A stretch of DNA of 64,000 nt, from the NCBI GenBank assembly GCA_013350335.1, contig CM023534.1, positions 10,755,542-10,819,541 on the forward strand, in the 5' to 3' direction. The position numbers and the translations under genes were made by a program. Below are positions 10,791 to 22,916 of the stretch, in pieces; positions within the stretch are counted from its first letter, which is position 1; every line of letters starts with the position of its first letter. This DNA comes from Chimonanthus salicifolius (Eukaryota; Streptophyta; Magnoliopsida; Laurales; Calycanthaceae). The notes under the pieces are model-generated. The model made no database searches. It was not told the DNA's origin and saw nothing but the letters and a program-made list of their open reading frames with translations.

Positions 10791-11340
10791 TTTCCATTAT
10801 ATTGAGAGGACTCTTTGGAGAATCTGATCCGTAGGATTGAATTGATATAATTGATGGTGTAGATTTGATACAGCTGGATAAAGAGAGTCTGTCTTTCTCT
10901 CCTATCTTTTTTTTCGTCATTTTATCCGTATGGATAGAGAGACGGAGAGAGATTTGGATTTAAGATTTGTGGATTGGTGTGGACCATTGAATCAGGAAAA
11001 CTTTTTTCATTGGCACCATTCTGTAAGTGTGACTTTTTACTTTTTAAGCATTTGACAAGTACGTTTTTTACTTTCACAATTTCATTGGCTAATCTCTCTT
11101 TTGATTGGATAGTGAAACATTATGCTTTCAATCGAAGTAGTTTTATAAATTCTAACTTAAAAAAATTATATTCTTACAGAGACATGTAGATTCAATAGAA
11201 AAAAATGTCGTGTCACACAAATATGCATGTAATAATAAAATAAATTTTCAAACTTCAAGAGATGTGAGAGAAGTAACTTCTACATGAGCACCATCTCGGA
11301 TGGCGTGGTGGTTGTGGATTGGTGGATTGTGGATTATTAG
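10791..11340. other. AT-rich spacer
   Basis: No feature can be supported. Short GT-rich text near 11300-11330 (TGGTGGATTGTGG) is the only departure from background. Confidence 0.35.
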
Positions 11341-11460
11341 CAGGGGTAGAAAAATCAGTAGGGCCATCTGCCGGCATATTTTTTAGATTTGTCGAACTTT
11401 TTCTCTCTTTTGTCCAACTTTTTTTAAAAAGAATAAAAAAAATATAGTAAATGCTGATAA
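11341..11460. mobile_element. Left end of a CAGGGGT-family hAT element, truncated
   Basis: CAGGGGTAGAAAAATCAG begins here and resembles the ends of the complete family members at 2733 and 33152. No inverted right end or target duplication was found before the sequence changes character. Confidence 0.35.
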
Positions 11461-11614
11461 TTATTTGTTTATTAAATATATAATTTTTTCATAAAATATC
11501 GGACATTTACATCTTTTAATATATTTTTGAAGTTATGATAGTGAGAAATTATATAATTAGTAATAAAATGATGAAAATTAAAAATAACTTTAAAGTTTTA
11601 AATGAGATATTGAC

Positions 11615-11910
11615 AACATAGACAAGTTATTTTTTAAGCACTGTGTATTTTCAAAATTTCTCAAATTGAATATCCGGACTAATTACGATAACCTGATAAA
11701 AATACTTTAAGATTTCAAGGTCTTTTGACACTCCCAAATGTATTTCCCATACAGTCAAGGGATACCCTTATTTGTAAAACACTGTATTTCAAGCATTTGG
11801 GAGTGTCAAACGACCTTAAATTCTTAAAGTATTTTTATCAGGCTATCGTAATTAGTCCTGGATATTTAATTTGAGAAATTTTAAAAATACAGAGTACTGA
11901 AAAGATAACT
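11615..11910. repeat. Palindromic module, third location
   Basis: The left arm (about 11630-11740) and right arm (about 11780-11900) are inverted copies of the module also seen at 490-760. The spacer contains the shared words GGGATACCC and AACACTGTATTT. A degenerate Mutator-like end (GTGTCTGAATGGGGTGCC, about 12079-12096) lies to its right, suggesting the module again sits in such an element, but its left end is not visible. Confidence 0.6.
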
Positions 11911-12295
11911 TTAAAATTAAAAAAAAATTTACTGTTTAAAATTTTTATATCAATTTTAGCATCATTTGAAGGATAATCCTTCGAACTGAATTATCGTTAG
12001 AAGGTTTTTTAGAGGAAGGTAAAATAGTAATTTGCACATAAAATTTGAAAAGGGGTGTTCTCTCGTAGAAAAACGGGGTGTCTGAATGGGGTGCCTAAAA
12101 ATATTAGATGATAAATATAATATTAAATTATTACAATAAGATAAATAAAACATATTATAATTTTTACTTTCAGCCTAAAGTAAATATTGTATTTAAAATA
12201 AAATTTTATTACTTTCCTTTTAAAAGTAATTTTTTTGAAAAAATATTAGATTACACATATGAGCGTTTTAGTAAGCTCATGTGAGTTACTTTTAA

Positions 12296-12440
12296 AAAAG
12301 AGGTTCACTTACCGACCCTAGTGCTCTTCTTCTTTTGATACCCTTCTTCTCTTTCCCTCTCTCTACTAAACCCTAACCGCCGCCGCTCTCTGTATTTTTC
12401 CCATCAACGAAGAAGAAATAGAAGAGAAAGGTAAGCTTAG
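12296..12440 (+). other. Leader-like fragment with AAACCCTAA box
   Basis: A CT-rich tract is followed by AAACCCTAACCGCCGCCGC and then AGAAGAGAAAG/GTAAGC, a good plant splice donor. AAACCCTAA (telo-box) next to a CT-rich leader is typical of plant 5' untranslated exons of growth-related genes. No coding exon could be joined to it, so it may be a captured or orphaned leader. A weaker look-alike (AAAAACCCTAGCCGCTGCTG) lies at 14340-14361. Confidence 0.3.
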
Positions 12441-12559
12441 CGATTTTTTTTCTTCAATCTTTTCTCTATATATTTTTTTTTCTTTCCATTCATTTTAGTC
12501 CGATATTTCTAAAAAAAAAGACTTTTTTAAAAAAAAACAAGCGATCGAATTTTTTAAAT

Positions 12560-12721
12560 TCGGCCGATATCATGATCGAATTATCGGTCAGAAATTCGAC
12601 CATATCGGCCAAATTTTTTTTGTACGGCCGATACTATATGTATCGGCCGATTTAAAAAGTGGTAAAAAAACTGATATAATTCGGGCGATATGCACAGTAT
12701 CAGCCGAATTTTTGACCCCTG
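12560..12721. mobile_element. Right part of a CAGGGGT-family hAT element
   Basis: It contains several TCGGCCGAT-type words and ends in TTTTTGACCCCTG, the inverted form of the family end. The left end and the target duplication were not found, so it is partial or diverged. Confidence 0.5.
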
Positions 12722-12860
12722 CTGTCGTGAACGAGTGATTTTCCACTGTTTGGTTGGAGTAGAATCCCTCTGCCTCGAGATGGAAAATCAATAAAACGTT
12801 TTCTCCCTTGGATGAAAGCGGAAATTTGAGTGTTGGAATTGAAATATATTCTAAACTAAA

Positions 12861-12960
12861 TGGGCTCCTCATTCAGACACCACACTTTACCATAATAAAC
12901 ACCACTTTTCATTTCAAATGTGAAATTACAATTTTGCCATTCTATCATATATAGTCCCAC
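12861..12960. mobile_element. Isolated Mutator-like terminal repeat
   Basis: GGCTCCTCATTCAGACACC followed by GTGAAATTACAATTTTGCC resembles the left terminal repeat of the element at 257. No partner end was identified. Confidence 0.35.
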
Positions 12961-13017
12961 AACACCTGCGAGCAGAGATTTACTGCACTTTGCTTTTTAT
13001 TTAGATGATAAATACAG

Positions 13018-14049
13018 GAACTCCATAGATACCCATCAAATCTTTTCCAACACACTCCTTTTTAAAAAGTGAATGAAAATTACATTTTTAGCCTTTTACT
13101 TAAAAACACCGCATCCTCCGAACGAATGATCCATCGAATAAAAAAATTCGTTCGAATAATAGAGCGTGAAGTGAGTTTTTTAAACTAAGCCGTTTTTCAA
13201 GTGATTTTTATAAAAAAAGTGTCAAAATTCATATACTCTTAATTTTATAAACTTTGGAACTCATTTTAAGTGAAAAATTATAATTTTGGACTTAAAAAAT
13301 TATACCTAAATAATTAAGAAAGAGGTTCTTTAATTCTTTAGGTACGATATTTAAAACCCCTAACTATACCATTTTCAATTAAAATCAGTCCTAGAGATTA
13401 TAAAATTTAGAGTAAATTAATTTTGATACCTTATTTGTAAAAATCAGTCGAAAAATAGATTCGTTTGAAAATCTCACTCTGCAGACCACTACCTTCGAAT
13501 GAATGAATTCATTGGTTCAAACGAAGTAGGAATTTATTCGTTCGAAAGAAGTAAACTGCGGAGTGAGATTTTCAAACGATTTTGTTTTTTGACTGAATTT
13601 TACAAACAAGGTATCAAAATTCATATACTTTAAATTTTATAAACTCCATGAATGATTTTAAGTGATAATGGTGTAATGTTGGACTTAAAAAATCGTACCC
13701 AATGAATTAAGAGGAAAGTTCCTTAATTCTTTAGATACGATTTTTAAGTCCAAAATTATAATTTTTTCACTTAAAATGAGTACTGGAGTTCATAAAATTT
13801 AGAACAAATGAATTACGATAGCTTATTTGTAAAAATCGGTCGAGAAACGGCTTCGTTTGTAAATCCAACTTCACAGCCCATTCATTTGAACGAATTTTTC
13901 GAATTTATCGGAACGATTATTTTTCATTCGGTGGATCACCCATTTCGAGGATGCAAGTTTTTAAGTGGAGGAGAAAAAAGAAATTTCCATCCACTTTTAC
14001 AAAAAGGGCATATGGAAAAAAGATTTCCTTAGTATCTATATGGCTCCCC
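13018..14049. mobile_element. Second Mutator-like foldback element, about 1.03 kb
   Basis: The left end reads GAACTCCATAGATACCCATC, and the right end in reverse reads GGGGAGCCATATAGATAC. Both continue into related AAATCTTTT and GCATCCTC tracts, so the terminal repeats exceed 100 bp with indels. The flanks TAAATACAG and TAAATATAA match at 7 of 9 positions, allowing a 9-bp target duplication. Two internal palindromes lie at about 13150-13490 and 13500-13890. The word TTCGTTCGAA occurs repeatedly. The longest frame inside is incidental. Confidence 0.55.
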
Positions 14050-14421
14050 TAAATATAATATCAAATTGTCGCTGTAAGAAAAATAAAAGATAAAATTATA
14101 ATTTTTGTTTTCAACATAATAAATATTGTATATATTTAAAAATAAAATTTTATTTTACATTTTATTACTTTCAATATTTTTATTGGCAAAACATTTATGT
14201 GATTAAACTCGAGTGCTCACTTGAGTTTATTTAAGAAACTCACCTGAGGTTTTAAAACAAACCAAAAGAAAGGGTGTTACTTGGGTTTCATTTTTTAAGA
14301 AACTCTAATCTTCTCATTTCCCTCTTTCTCGTAAGTTGGGAAAAACCCTAGCCGCTGCTGGTAAAATGAATGCACGAAGACGAGCTATGAAGAAAAAAAT
14401 GGAATAACCTATTTAAGAAAA

Positions 14422-15520
14422 GAAAATATTTTTCATGCCTTGTTAGGTTAAAATATTCTCCTTAGAAGTGAGACAATTGACCAACTCCTCCACTTCTCAC
14501 TTCTATCCTTTCCTCTTTCAAGTCTTTTCGTTTTTCATGTTCTTCTGTCTAAACACCACCTCCTCCACCGCTCTCCTACTAAGTTCTCCAACATTTGCTA
14601 AATGATTGAACACAACAGCAGCAAAATTATGGCCTCCGTCAATTTCTTCTCCAAAGGGTGCCAAAGCATGACATCAACAAAGCTTTTCTTTTATCAAATT
14701 GTGTTTTGGATGTTTTCGGTCTGATTTGGCAGTAACTACATGGGCTTGGAGAGGTTGGGTAAAGGGATAAAGATCTAAGAGAGTGGAAGCCAATGACTGA
14801 TTTGGTGTTGGGGAACAGAGATGAAGAATCGGGTTGTAAGGGGCAGACCTGATTCGGTTGGGTAAGGTGGAAGTGGTCTTAGGTTTAAGCAAGACCGTCG
14901 AGGATCTGTCAGTTTAGAAGGCAGAAAAGTGGATGGATAGTGGTTATAAAATCACTGATGTGTGTAATGACACGATCCGTCTTCTCAAGTTAGATAGTAC
15001 AATTTTAAGATAATTTGCCAATCAAGTTTAGAGTGAGTAATTAAATTATCAACCCTGATTTCTTGTTCTATTTTTAAAACTTCAATTTTAACCCCCCATT
15101 TCCACGATTTATCAAAACTACACGTATAGAACAAACATTATATTTATAACAAGTATGTCGCATGTCAAATTTTCACTGCACTAATCAAACATTGGTAGTC
15201 AAGTATTTTCCTTTACAAAGAAATATTTTTTACATACAATATTTAATTTCAGTATTTAACGTCCTATTCTTATATTCATCAGTCAATTATTAATTTCAAC
15301 AGTTAAATATAGTATTTAGAATTTTATCTCTATCTCTAACATCAGTATTTAACATTCAACTGCAACTTTTAAAAAGTACAGTGGTCAATTCATTACCCAT
15401 TTTGTTATCTTATGACTTGTATATTACTTTCCAAAGTTTCTTAAGTTCCCTTTTTTAGCCATTGAAAAATATGCAAATATGAGAACCAATCAAAATACAT
15501 TGCAACTTCAACATTTCTAT
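14422..15520. other. Intergenic spacer
   Basis: No gene is supported. A minus-strand frame at 14674-14892 has no family resemblance. Confidence 0.35.
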
Positions 15521-16345
15521 ACTCCAGCGTTCTGCCATTATTAGTAAAAATAAAATATTATTTAGTTTCTTAGTTAGGAATTAAAAAAATCACACATACT
15601 TCATGCAATGTTATAAAAACTGGACCTCTCTTTTTACAAGGCACCCTTCTTTCATACTTCGTGCATCTAAAAGCAAAGCTCAATTTTATAACGTCTATCT
15701 TATACTATTAATCAAGAATTAAAAATATATATATAAAAAAAAAAAATTTGCATATTTTGATGGCCTTCATTCATAATGACATTCTTTTCACCAAAGAATG
15801 CAAATTTGAAAATTCCACCAAGTCACCGATCTGCATTGCAACATAGGGAGACAATGAGCAACAAGAAATCTAAGAATAAGGAAAGAAGCAATAACAGAGA
15901 ATGTCGGGCCACGATATAGTCAAGATACAGAATCGTAACTAACAGATAAACTCATGAGCCTACTCTATCCTCGAGGAATAAACTAAGATTTCTATTTATG
16001 GAAATGATAAACAGAACTTCATTGACTTTTGTCGGATGGTCAAATTGGGAAGAATTCCAACTCAAAAACATCCTGTTGCTGAATCGGTTAGAGTTGTGTG
16101 TGGTCTAATAATTTGGTTTACTGAATCGGTTGTTACGGCATGCTAAAGACAAGATTAGTGAGAATATATTGACGTGGGATTTTTTTCCCCCACTCACTAT
16201 AGTGGAAAAATGGACATTTTTGTGAGCTTGTAGCTATCAGTCCTCGAGAACATAGTCCCCATTGGCCTGAATTTAATTGAAAATAAAATAAATATGAACA
16301 AGTCTTTCGTAAAAAAAAATTCAGAATATAATTTCTTTCCAAAAG
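15520..16345 (-). pseudogene. Degenerate copy of the RNase H-like gene, exon 2 start region
   Basis: On the minus strand, ACTAATAATGGCAG/AACGCTGGAGTATAG near 15530-15550 repeats the intron/exon boundary of the gene at 3937-4891 (ACTAATAACGGCAG/GACGGTGGATC). The reading frame fails within a few codons, and similarity fades. It reads as a decayed duplicate. Confidence 0.35.
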
Positions 16346-17035
16346 TATGTTTCAATATGTAATAAACTTACTCCTTTATTACGAATTAATATTAACTTTT
16401 GACAGGTTGTACAAATACTTCATTGCATAAGAGTATGTGACGGTCCAGAGTCTTCCTGTTATTCATAAAAAAACAATTATGATTAAGTTTTTTTATACAG
16501 AATAAATAAAAAATCACAACATTCTTTTAAAAAGCAAGTGAAATAGGATAATGTAAACTCGATTATCCTGCACAATATTCCTCCACCTCCTCAACAGAGC
16601 ACCTTCACAACAGCCGGCCAAAACGCTGCCTGTACCATCTCCGAACGTCCGCCCTTAAGTCACCTAAATCCCACCCATCATCAGATTTCGCTCAAAACCA
16701 TCGCTAATCCTAACAACCAGATCCTAGCCGTCGGTGTTTCTTGTCCACTGTTGTTCATGTTTCCCTTTCCCTTTTCCGTTTCCGTTCATAAAAGACAAGA
16801 GAGACAAGAGAGAGAAAGAGGATATAAGCTGTACACAATGGAAAGTGGAGAAGCAAGAGCATAAAAAGAAAACGGTAGAACATGGTGTAAACAAAATGAT
16901 AAACTCGATTTATATAAAATTACCATTTGAAATAGGTAACAAACTTACCTTCGTGTCTATCTTTCCGCTTGCTAACACCCATTACGGGCTCAGCTCCGTC
17001 GGTCCTTTTCCTTTTTTCTATCATTTTTAGTCCTC
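16345..17035 (-). pseudogene. Second degenerate copy: exon 1 and start of exon 2 of the RNase H-like gene
   Basis: On the minus strand, an exon resembling exon 1 of the intact gene (GAGCTGAGCCCGTAATGGG, then AAAGATAGACACGAAG/GTAAG, donor at 16948) is followed 0.5 kb later by AATAACAG/GAAGACTCTGG (exon start 16455). That matches the order of exon 1 and exon 2 at 4891-4600. The second exon keeps a Trp at the expected place but reaches a stop after about 24 codons without the KINT motif. It is therefore a broken paralogue. Confidence 0.4.
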
Positions 17036-17037
17036 CG

Positions 17038-17283
17038 GTTCCTCTTCTTCACTCTCGCTCTCACTTTGTATTTCGAGATGCAGAGAGTGAGGGAGAGAGG
17101 TTAGGGTTTTTGGTTGCCAGTTCCTCTTCTTCACTCTCACCCTCACTCTATTTTTCGAGTTGCAAAGAATGACGGAGAGAGGTTAGGGTTTTGGGTTGCC
17201 GGTTCCTCTTCTTCACTCTCACTCTCAAACTGTTTTTCGACTTGCAGAGAATGAGTCAGAGAGGTTCGTGTTTTGGGTTGGTG
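17038..17283. repeat. Three tandem 82-bp units
   Basis: GTTCCTCTTCTTCACTCTC starts at 17038, 17120 and 17202, exactly 82 bp apart. Each unit also carries GAGAGAGGTTAGGGTTTT or a variant, which on the minus strand is an AAACCCTAACC box. The array lies where the promoter or leader of the degenerate minus-strand copy would be. Confidence 0.85.
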
Positions 17284-17329
17284 AGAGAGAGGTTACGGTT
17301 TTGCGAAAATAGGCCGAGGGAGAGTGAAT

Positions 17330-18339
17330 ATATAGGCTGCGTTTGGATGGGGTGTTACATTATCTCAAAAGACTGTACATAGTTATCTATGTATCTGAGA
17401 GCCCTAAAATATTTGTATTTATATTTAACTATCCATTTTTATAATTTTATATTTGAAAATTAAAATTAAGATTTTAAAATAAATTTACTTATTTGAAAAA
17501 AAATCTATTTTTAACATATAAAAAGTATGTTACTAAATTATCTGAACTTTTTACTCAAAGCAAGGTAACAAAAAAACATTTTTAAATTAACATATTATGT
17601 GAGCCATTAGGCTCTATGATATGAAATATCCAAGTATTTCAAAATTAAAATCTAATGACAAAATAATATTTTTTGTTTTTATATTTAAACTTATAAAATC
17701 AATGATAAATTTATATTATTTTTACTGTATTTGAATTGAATACCCATCCTAACACGAGCATTATTTTTTAAGAGACACGAGTTTTTTGGATTTCTCACTT
17801 TACCTCTTCAGAAATCGGTTCACTTATCCTATGCACCGACGAGGGAACCTATTCATTTGAAAATAAAAACAGTCTACTTCGGTGCATCGATGAGTGAATC
17901 GATTTGGTGGAAAGTGAACTGATTTTTACATATGAACAAGAGAAAATAGAAAGTTTATTAAAATCCGTGTGTCTTATGGACACTCTTGAATTAAGTGACC
18001 CACAATTATTTTTCATCTTTTTATTTTGATATACTTCACATATCATATTTTGTATTTGGCAGGAGCAGAGAGAGGACACGTCAAAGAACTCTGGAACGTA
18101 AACTTTGAATCTTTGACAGCGTTGCAGTCATCTGGAACGCTGAAGTGTCACCATCACCTTCAGAGCTCTGAAGTGTGAAACTGTGAAATTTGGAAACTGT
18201 TTTGGAAAAGTAAAACTGTAAAATTTGTTGGTAATACAATTCTCTCTTATCTATTACTGACGGTGTATTTATTAATCCTAGCAGTTACTTCTAGTAGCAT
18301 TAGATATCTAACACATTATATCTTAATTACAAAATTTTG
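17330..18339. other. AT-rich spacer
   Basis: It begins with GGCTGCGTTTGGATGGGGTG, a word like the Mutator-like ends elsewhere in the window, but no partner is seen. The rest shows no gene. The minus-strand frame at 17849-18079 has no recognisable content. Confidence 0.3.
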
Positions 18340-19100
18340 CTTAAATTTAAAATTAATCTAAAACTTATTAGTTTGAATATGAACCGAAGCATAATTATTG
18401 AGAATATGAACATTTTAATAAATGAAACTTTTATAAAAATTCAAGCAAATTTAGACAAGTTTCAACCTATATATAAACTAAATTTTAAAAATTATTGATC
18501 AAATTTTAATAATTTTACTGACTTATAAAAATTAGAAAAAGTTCAATTGCATAACGCTATGTGAGATCACTGTGTAATGAATTGAAATCTTTAACATCTT
18601 GTTTGTTTATTTAAATGTAAAATTTAACTAAATTTGTTGGTCATTTAATAATTTTTTTTTGGATTAATTATTGTGTAAAAAATATTTATTTTTATATTAA
18701 TAGGTTATGAATTAAAATAATTCTTATGTTGAAGAGTTTAATGTTATTTATGATAGTTTAGTCATTTAATTTTTTTTAATTCTAAAATAAAATTATTTTT
18801 CAATATAATTTGCCAAAGTTGATGGACTTCGGATACATCAAGCACTTTTTAACTTCAGTCCTAATCCATTTTCAAAAAAAGTTACTCTAGTAAACATTTC
18901 TTCATCCAATGGTAAATGTCAGCCCAGAGTATATTTGCAGAACAAACTCACAAAAAGTAAACTTTCTTTTTTAATCTTTTACTTTCTCCATCACGGGATG
19001 GACAGTCTCCACTCCCCACCATATAATGACGCATTCGAGATCACGTCCGTCACTACTCTCGTGGCTGAGGGGCTCCATCACATTCTTATTTTGTTGAAAC
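18340..19100. repeat. Dispersed duplication, copy 2 (uninterrupted)
   Basis: It aligns with 8340-8520 joined directly to 10195-10790. The 1.67 kb present between those parts in copy 1 is missing, so this copy approximates the pre-insertion state. The content is non-coding. Confidence 0.65.
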
Positions 19101-21783
19101 TGATCCAGATAAAGATGGAAAAGTCTCTTATTTAACCATTTTGATAAATTGTTTATTATTTATGAATTATTTCAAGCATTATAATAATTAAATTTGAAAA
19201 AGGTAAATTATATTATCTACTAACATTTTCACTAATTTTCAGTTTGAGAACGCTTTTAAAACATCAAAAGGTCAATTATAATTTTTTTTCGCTTTCAAAA
19301 CATTATAATCAATTTACTTTGGCGTGCAACCTCATAAACCCATGATTCTAATCGTGGATCAACTCATTGCTTATAATGTCACATATATATCATACACTAA
19401 GTTCAAACCAATATTTTAAAACTCGTTTTGGAGAAAGGGTGGGTTAAATAAGGTTAAACTGAGTGACCTATAGTCAAACTTGGTCAAACCTTTGCTATTA
19501 ATGTAATATTATAAGTTATAGTTCATAAAAAAAAATCTTCTCACAAACCCAATTATAAATACTAAAAGTTAATAATAATAAAATCATATTTTGAAAAGAA
19601 CCAAAATCTTCATCTAAAGAAACCAATGATTTTTAAGGGTTAGGGGTCACACAGGTTTTATTATTGGATTTGTATGGTTGAATAATTGGATTTTATTTAT
19701 AACGCAATTGTTGGCTTCAAGTGGAGAATAACTGGGCTCCACTGTATCTCCACGGTACACTATTCACTAAGTGACACCGTGTATCTCCCATTCCTGTGGC
19801 CCAACAGCCCAAGAATAGGCCCATTGTATAAGCTATCAAAGGGTCTATCTAAAGGAAACAATGCTCTTCTGCTAGCTCAGGCACGGACCCACCATTTTCC
19901 TTCTGCCAGACAATGATACAATTGGGTCATATAATTTGGTATAAAAGTGGAACTTGTGGACCATACCATGCCAGTGATTAAGACTAGGTTGGGCTAATGT
20001 AATAAAAGCTTGAACTCAGACCCAAAGCCCGAATTTGATCCTCCATACATGAAATCCCCATATCCTAGCTTTATATAATTAATTATGTGTTAGTATGAAT
20101 TGATTTATATAAATGATATTTTCATAAAATTCCTTAATATAATATTGGACTTCCATAAAACCTGAACCAGAACAAAGCCCACTTATGCAAATTGGATTTC
20201 AAATCAGGTCTGGGTCTTACAAGTGTAAATCTGTTTGGGATTGGGATTTACAGTTTTGCCGAACAAGGTCAACTTGGGCCTAGCTAAGGCTTAGACAATT
20301 AAGTACAAATCAAGGCCAGGCAGGGCAGGCCCAAAACTCAGAAGTGTATGAAAATTCAAAGTCTTATCAAATTCAAGAAAATTCAGACAGGAAGAACAAG
20401 AAGCCTATCAAAATTCAAAAAGGTTGTGGATTTCATGACGGAATTCGAGTATTTTATATTGTTGTAGAGGCCTGGCTATTGTGACATGACTGCTATATCT
20501 GGGCTTGATCTGACCCAGCCTGTACACACTTTTGGGCTAAAGTTGGAAGTTGATTTTAAATTGGGTCAGCCACAGGCCAAAATGCTTACAAAGTCTTGAG
20601 GCGTAATGTTTGACAGGTGTTCATTTTAATTTATTGAAAAAAATAGTTTTTTTATTTATATTAATTGAAATGATAGGTATACTTAAAATATTAACCGATA
20701 TTTTTAGGAGACCAAAAAATATATATCACAATATTTTAATCTTAAATTGGGTGAAGTAGAAATTGACTGTAGAATGTATTTGGATCAAAGTCACATGAGG
20801 TGGAGAAGAGAATGTGAGTCAATTCCTCTTCCCCTTGTGCTGCCCGAATCCCCCTTTCCCGATCTACTAACGCGGCGTGTATTTGGCAATTGGCATGGCT
20901 CTCTCCCTTTCAAATTATCATCGTCATAACCATAATCTCATCTATGTGGAATTGACTATAGAAATTCTTTTTCTCCAATAATTCTATCATAAACTATATC
21001 ACCAGTCACTCTACCATCTATCTACTTAAGTTATGTTTGATTTTCTAGTAAGATAACTAAATAATCTCAAACGAGTTTAGCTTAATTTCTTATCTATTTG
21101 AGATATCTTTAGATTATCTTTAATGCGTTCATTTCTAACTCTAGCATCTTGGGTTAAATCACTCATCTAACATAACATACGTATTTCTAGTGTTATGACT
21201 TTGTTTACTTGTCTTTTTTCATTATCCAACACTATGCTCTATAAAGCATCGCAGGTCTAATAATTATTATATAAAATCATTCTTTTAGGTGAATGGAGAC
21301 ATTTTTATTACACAGAATTCTACTAACTTATCTACATTTTGCCTATCCCTCTTCTATCTTATTCTTTATATATAAATCTATATAGATCTCAATATCTAAA
21401 TTTATTATAATGTGCAACTAGCTCCTTTTAGAATTTTTGCTTGTCAATGGATAGCTATTCTGCATGATTGTTTGTGAATAGAAAAGATAGGTCTTTCAAA
21501 TGTCGTCTTCTTTTATGAATACGTGGAAGGACGCACTGTAAACATATTGGTTTATGGATAAATATGTGTTATAATTACACTTTTTTATCTTTTGGATAAA
21601 ATGATTTTTATCTTTTGTTTTATTTATTTGATTTAGTTTTATAATATATAATTAATGGATGAAATTATAACATATGATGATAACTATAGTATATAAGAAA
21701 TAGAAACTATTATACATCATTACTGGAACATACCACTTTTCTCTTTCTCAATGGGCCAATGTTAATCGAGTAAATGAGGTTTT
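19101..21783. other. Long intergenic stretch
   Basis: No gene, RNA or complete element was recognised. Runs rich in GGGC/GCCC words (for example 20480-20580) resemble worn retroelement text, but no diagnostic motif was found. Confidence 0.35.
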
Positions 21784-21797
21784 ATGCCATGTTACTT

Positions 21798-21853
21798 TTT
21801 TTTTTGAGTTCCAAAGATGTCTAGGTGTCGCACCCGACTAGTCCTCTGGAGTC
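21798..21853 (-). mobile_element. 5'-truncated SINE, 56 bp, with 14-bp target duplication
   Basis: On the minus strand, it reads GGACTAGTCGGGTGCGACAC and ends in a poly-A run (21805-21798). It is bounded by ATGCCATGTTACTT at 21784-21797 and 21854-21867. The body matches the 3' end of the full SINE at 38727-38911. The left border of the downstream tandem duplication falls inside it. Confidence 0.7.
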
Positions 21854-21867
21854 ATGCCATGTTACTT

Positions 21868-22475
21868 ATTAAAAGGCAATTTTTTTAAAATTCTCATTTA
21901 TTCTCTATTTATAATATCTAAATACCATTTTAATTATCCATAAAGATTTTATCTTATAATATCTAAATACCGTTTAACTAAGCAATAACGGACAAATTCA
22001 AATTTCAAAATCACTTACTCAAAACAAGATTTCAATGGGTCGAAGGAAATGCTACAACGAATTTTCCACTCAAACCTGTTCAAATGGTCGACACAAACCT
22101 TGTAGTTCGACTTGTCGAGCACACCTCCTTATTATTTTTATTATTTACATTTTTCTTCTGGGCTTTGACTTGGGCTAAGGCTTTTGGGCTTGGACTTTTG
22201 GCCTGATTTGAGTCCATTAAAACTTGGATATTTAACCTTCAACTGGGTTTTGGATTGGGTCCATTTTGGTCCATTTGCATGTGATGGTCAGGTTAACTTG
22301 GTCAACGTATGTTCAGTCCCTATTCTATCTGTCAGGTTGCCATACACATAGAGATGATCCACATCAAGCTCTTGGTCTTCCAATAAACTTCATATTCCAA
22401 ATGCAAGGTTCTGACAAATTGTTACAAAATTGACGACACGGATAAATTAGGGCTCCAATGATCTCCCCCTTTATC
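21868..22475 (-). mobile_element. Copia-type LTR relic with polypurine tract, unit 1
   Basis: On the minus strand, AAATTGATAAAGGGGGAGAT (22480-22461) is followed by CATTGGAGCCC. This is the layout of the polypurine tract and LTR start of plant copia retrotransposons. The sequence beyond it shows no coding. The ends were not delimited by TG..CA with a target duplication. Confidence 0.4.
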
Positions 22476-22740
22476 AATTTACAAAACCTAAACCGTAAAA
22501 ATACAACTCTTTCACACCAAATAAATACTTAATTATTAAATGCCTAAATAAAAATTACACCTACTACATGACATTTCAAAACTCAATAATTCTGTCTTTA
22601 ATTTTCAAGTACTACAACTTAAAAAACTGACTTGTCCATGTATATGTTATGTATCTTATATAAGACTAGAAATTATATGAATATTGTATTGGACTGAAAT
22701 ATTGATTAACACATTCTAAATATTCAACTTCTTTTCAGAT

Positions 22741-22833
22741 TTATTTGATACACGAGATTTGCGGGTGATTTCATATATCCATCAAATTAATCTCACTTCC
22801 AATATAGGGTGGAGTCCCATATTATCTAAAAAA
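22741..22833 (+). mobile_element. 3' fragment of SINE family B
   Basis: TTTGATACACGAG through CCCATATTATCTAAAAA aligns with the 3' half of the SINE at 46521-46690 (CCTGATACACAAG through CCCATGTTATAAGAAAAA). The tRNA-like head is missing. Confidence 0.5.
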
Positions 22834-22916
22834 AAATAATATGAACTTAAAGTAATTGAAATATTGGCAAATGCCAAGACGTAAATTCACACTTCCTTAA
22901 GAACTACACCTCCCCA

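Noticed and set aside
11341..12721. One large hAT element joining the CAGGGGT end at 11341 and the ACCCCTG end at 12721
   Set aside because: The flanking 8-mers ATTATTAG and CTGTCGTG do not match, so these are probably ends of two separate elements.
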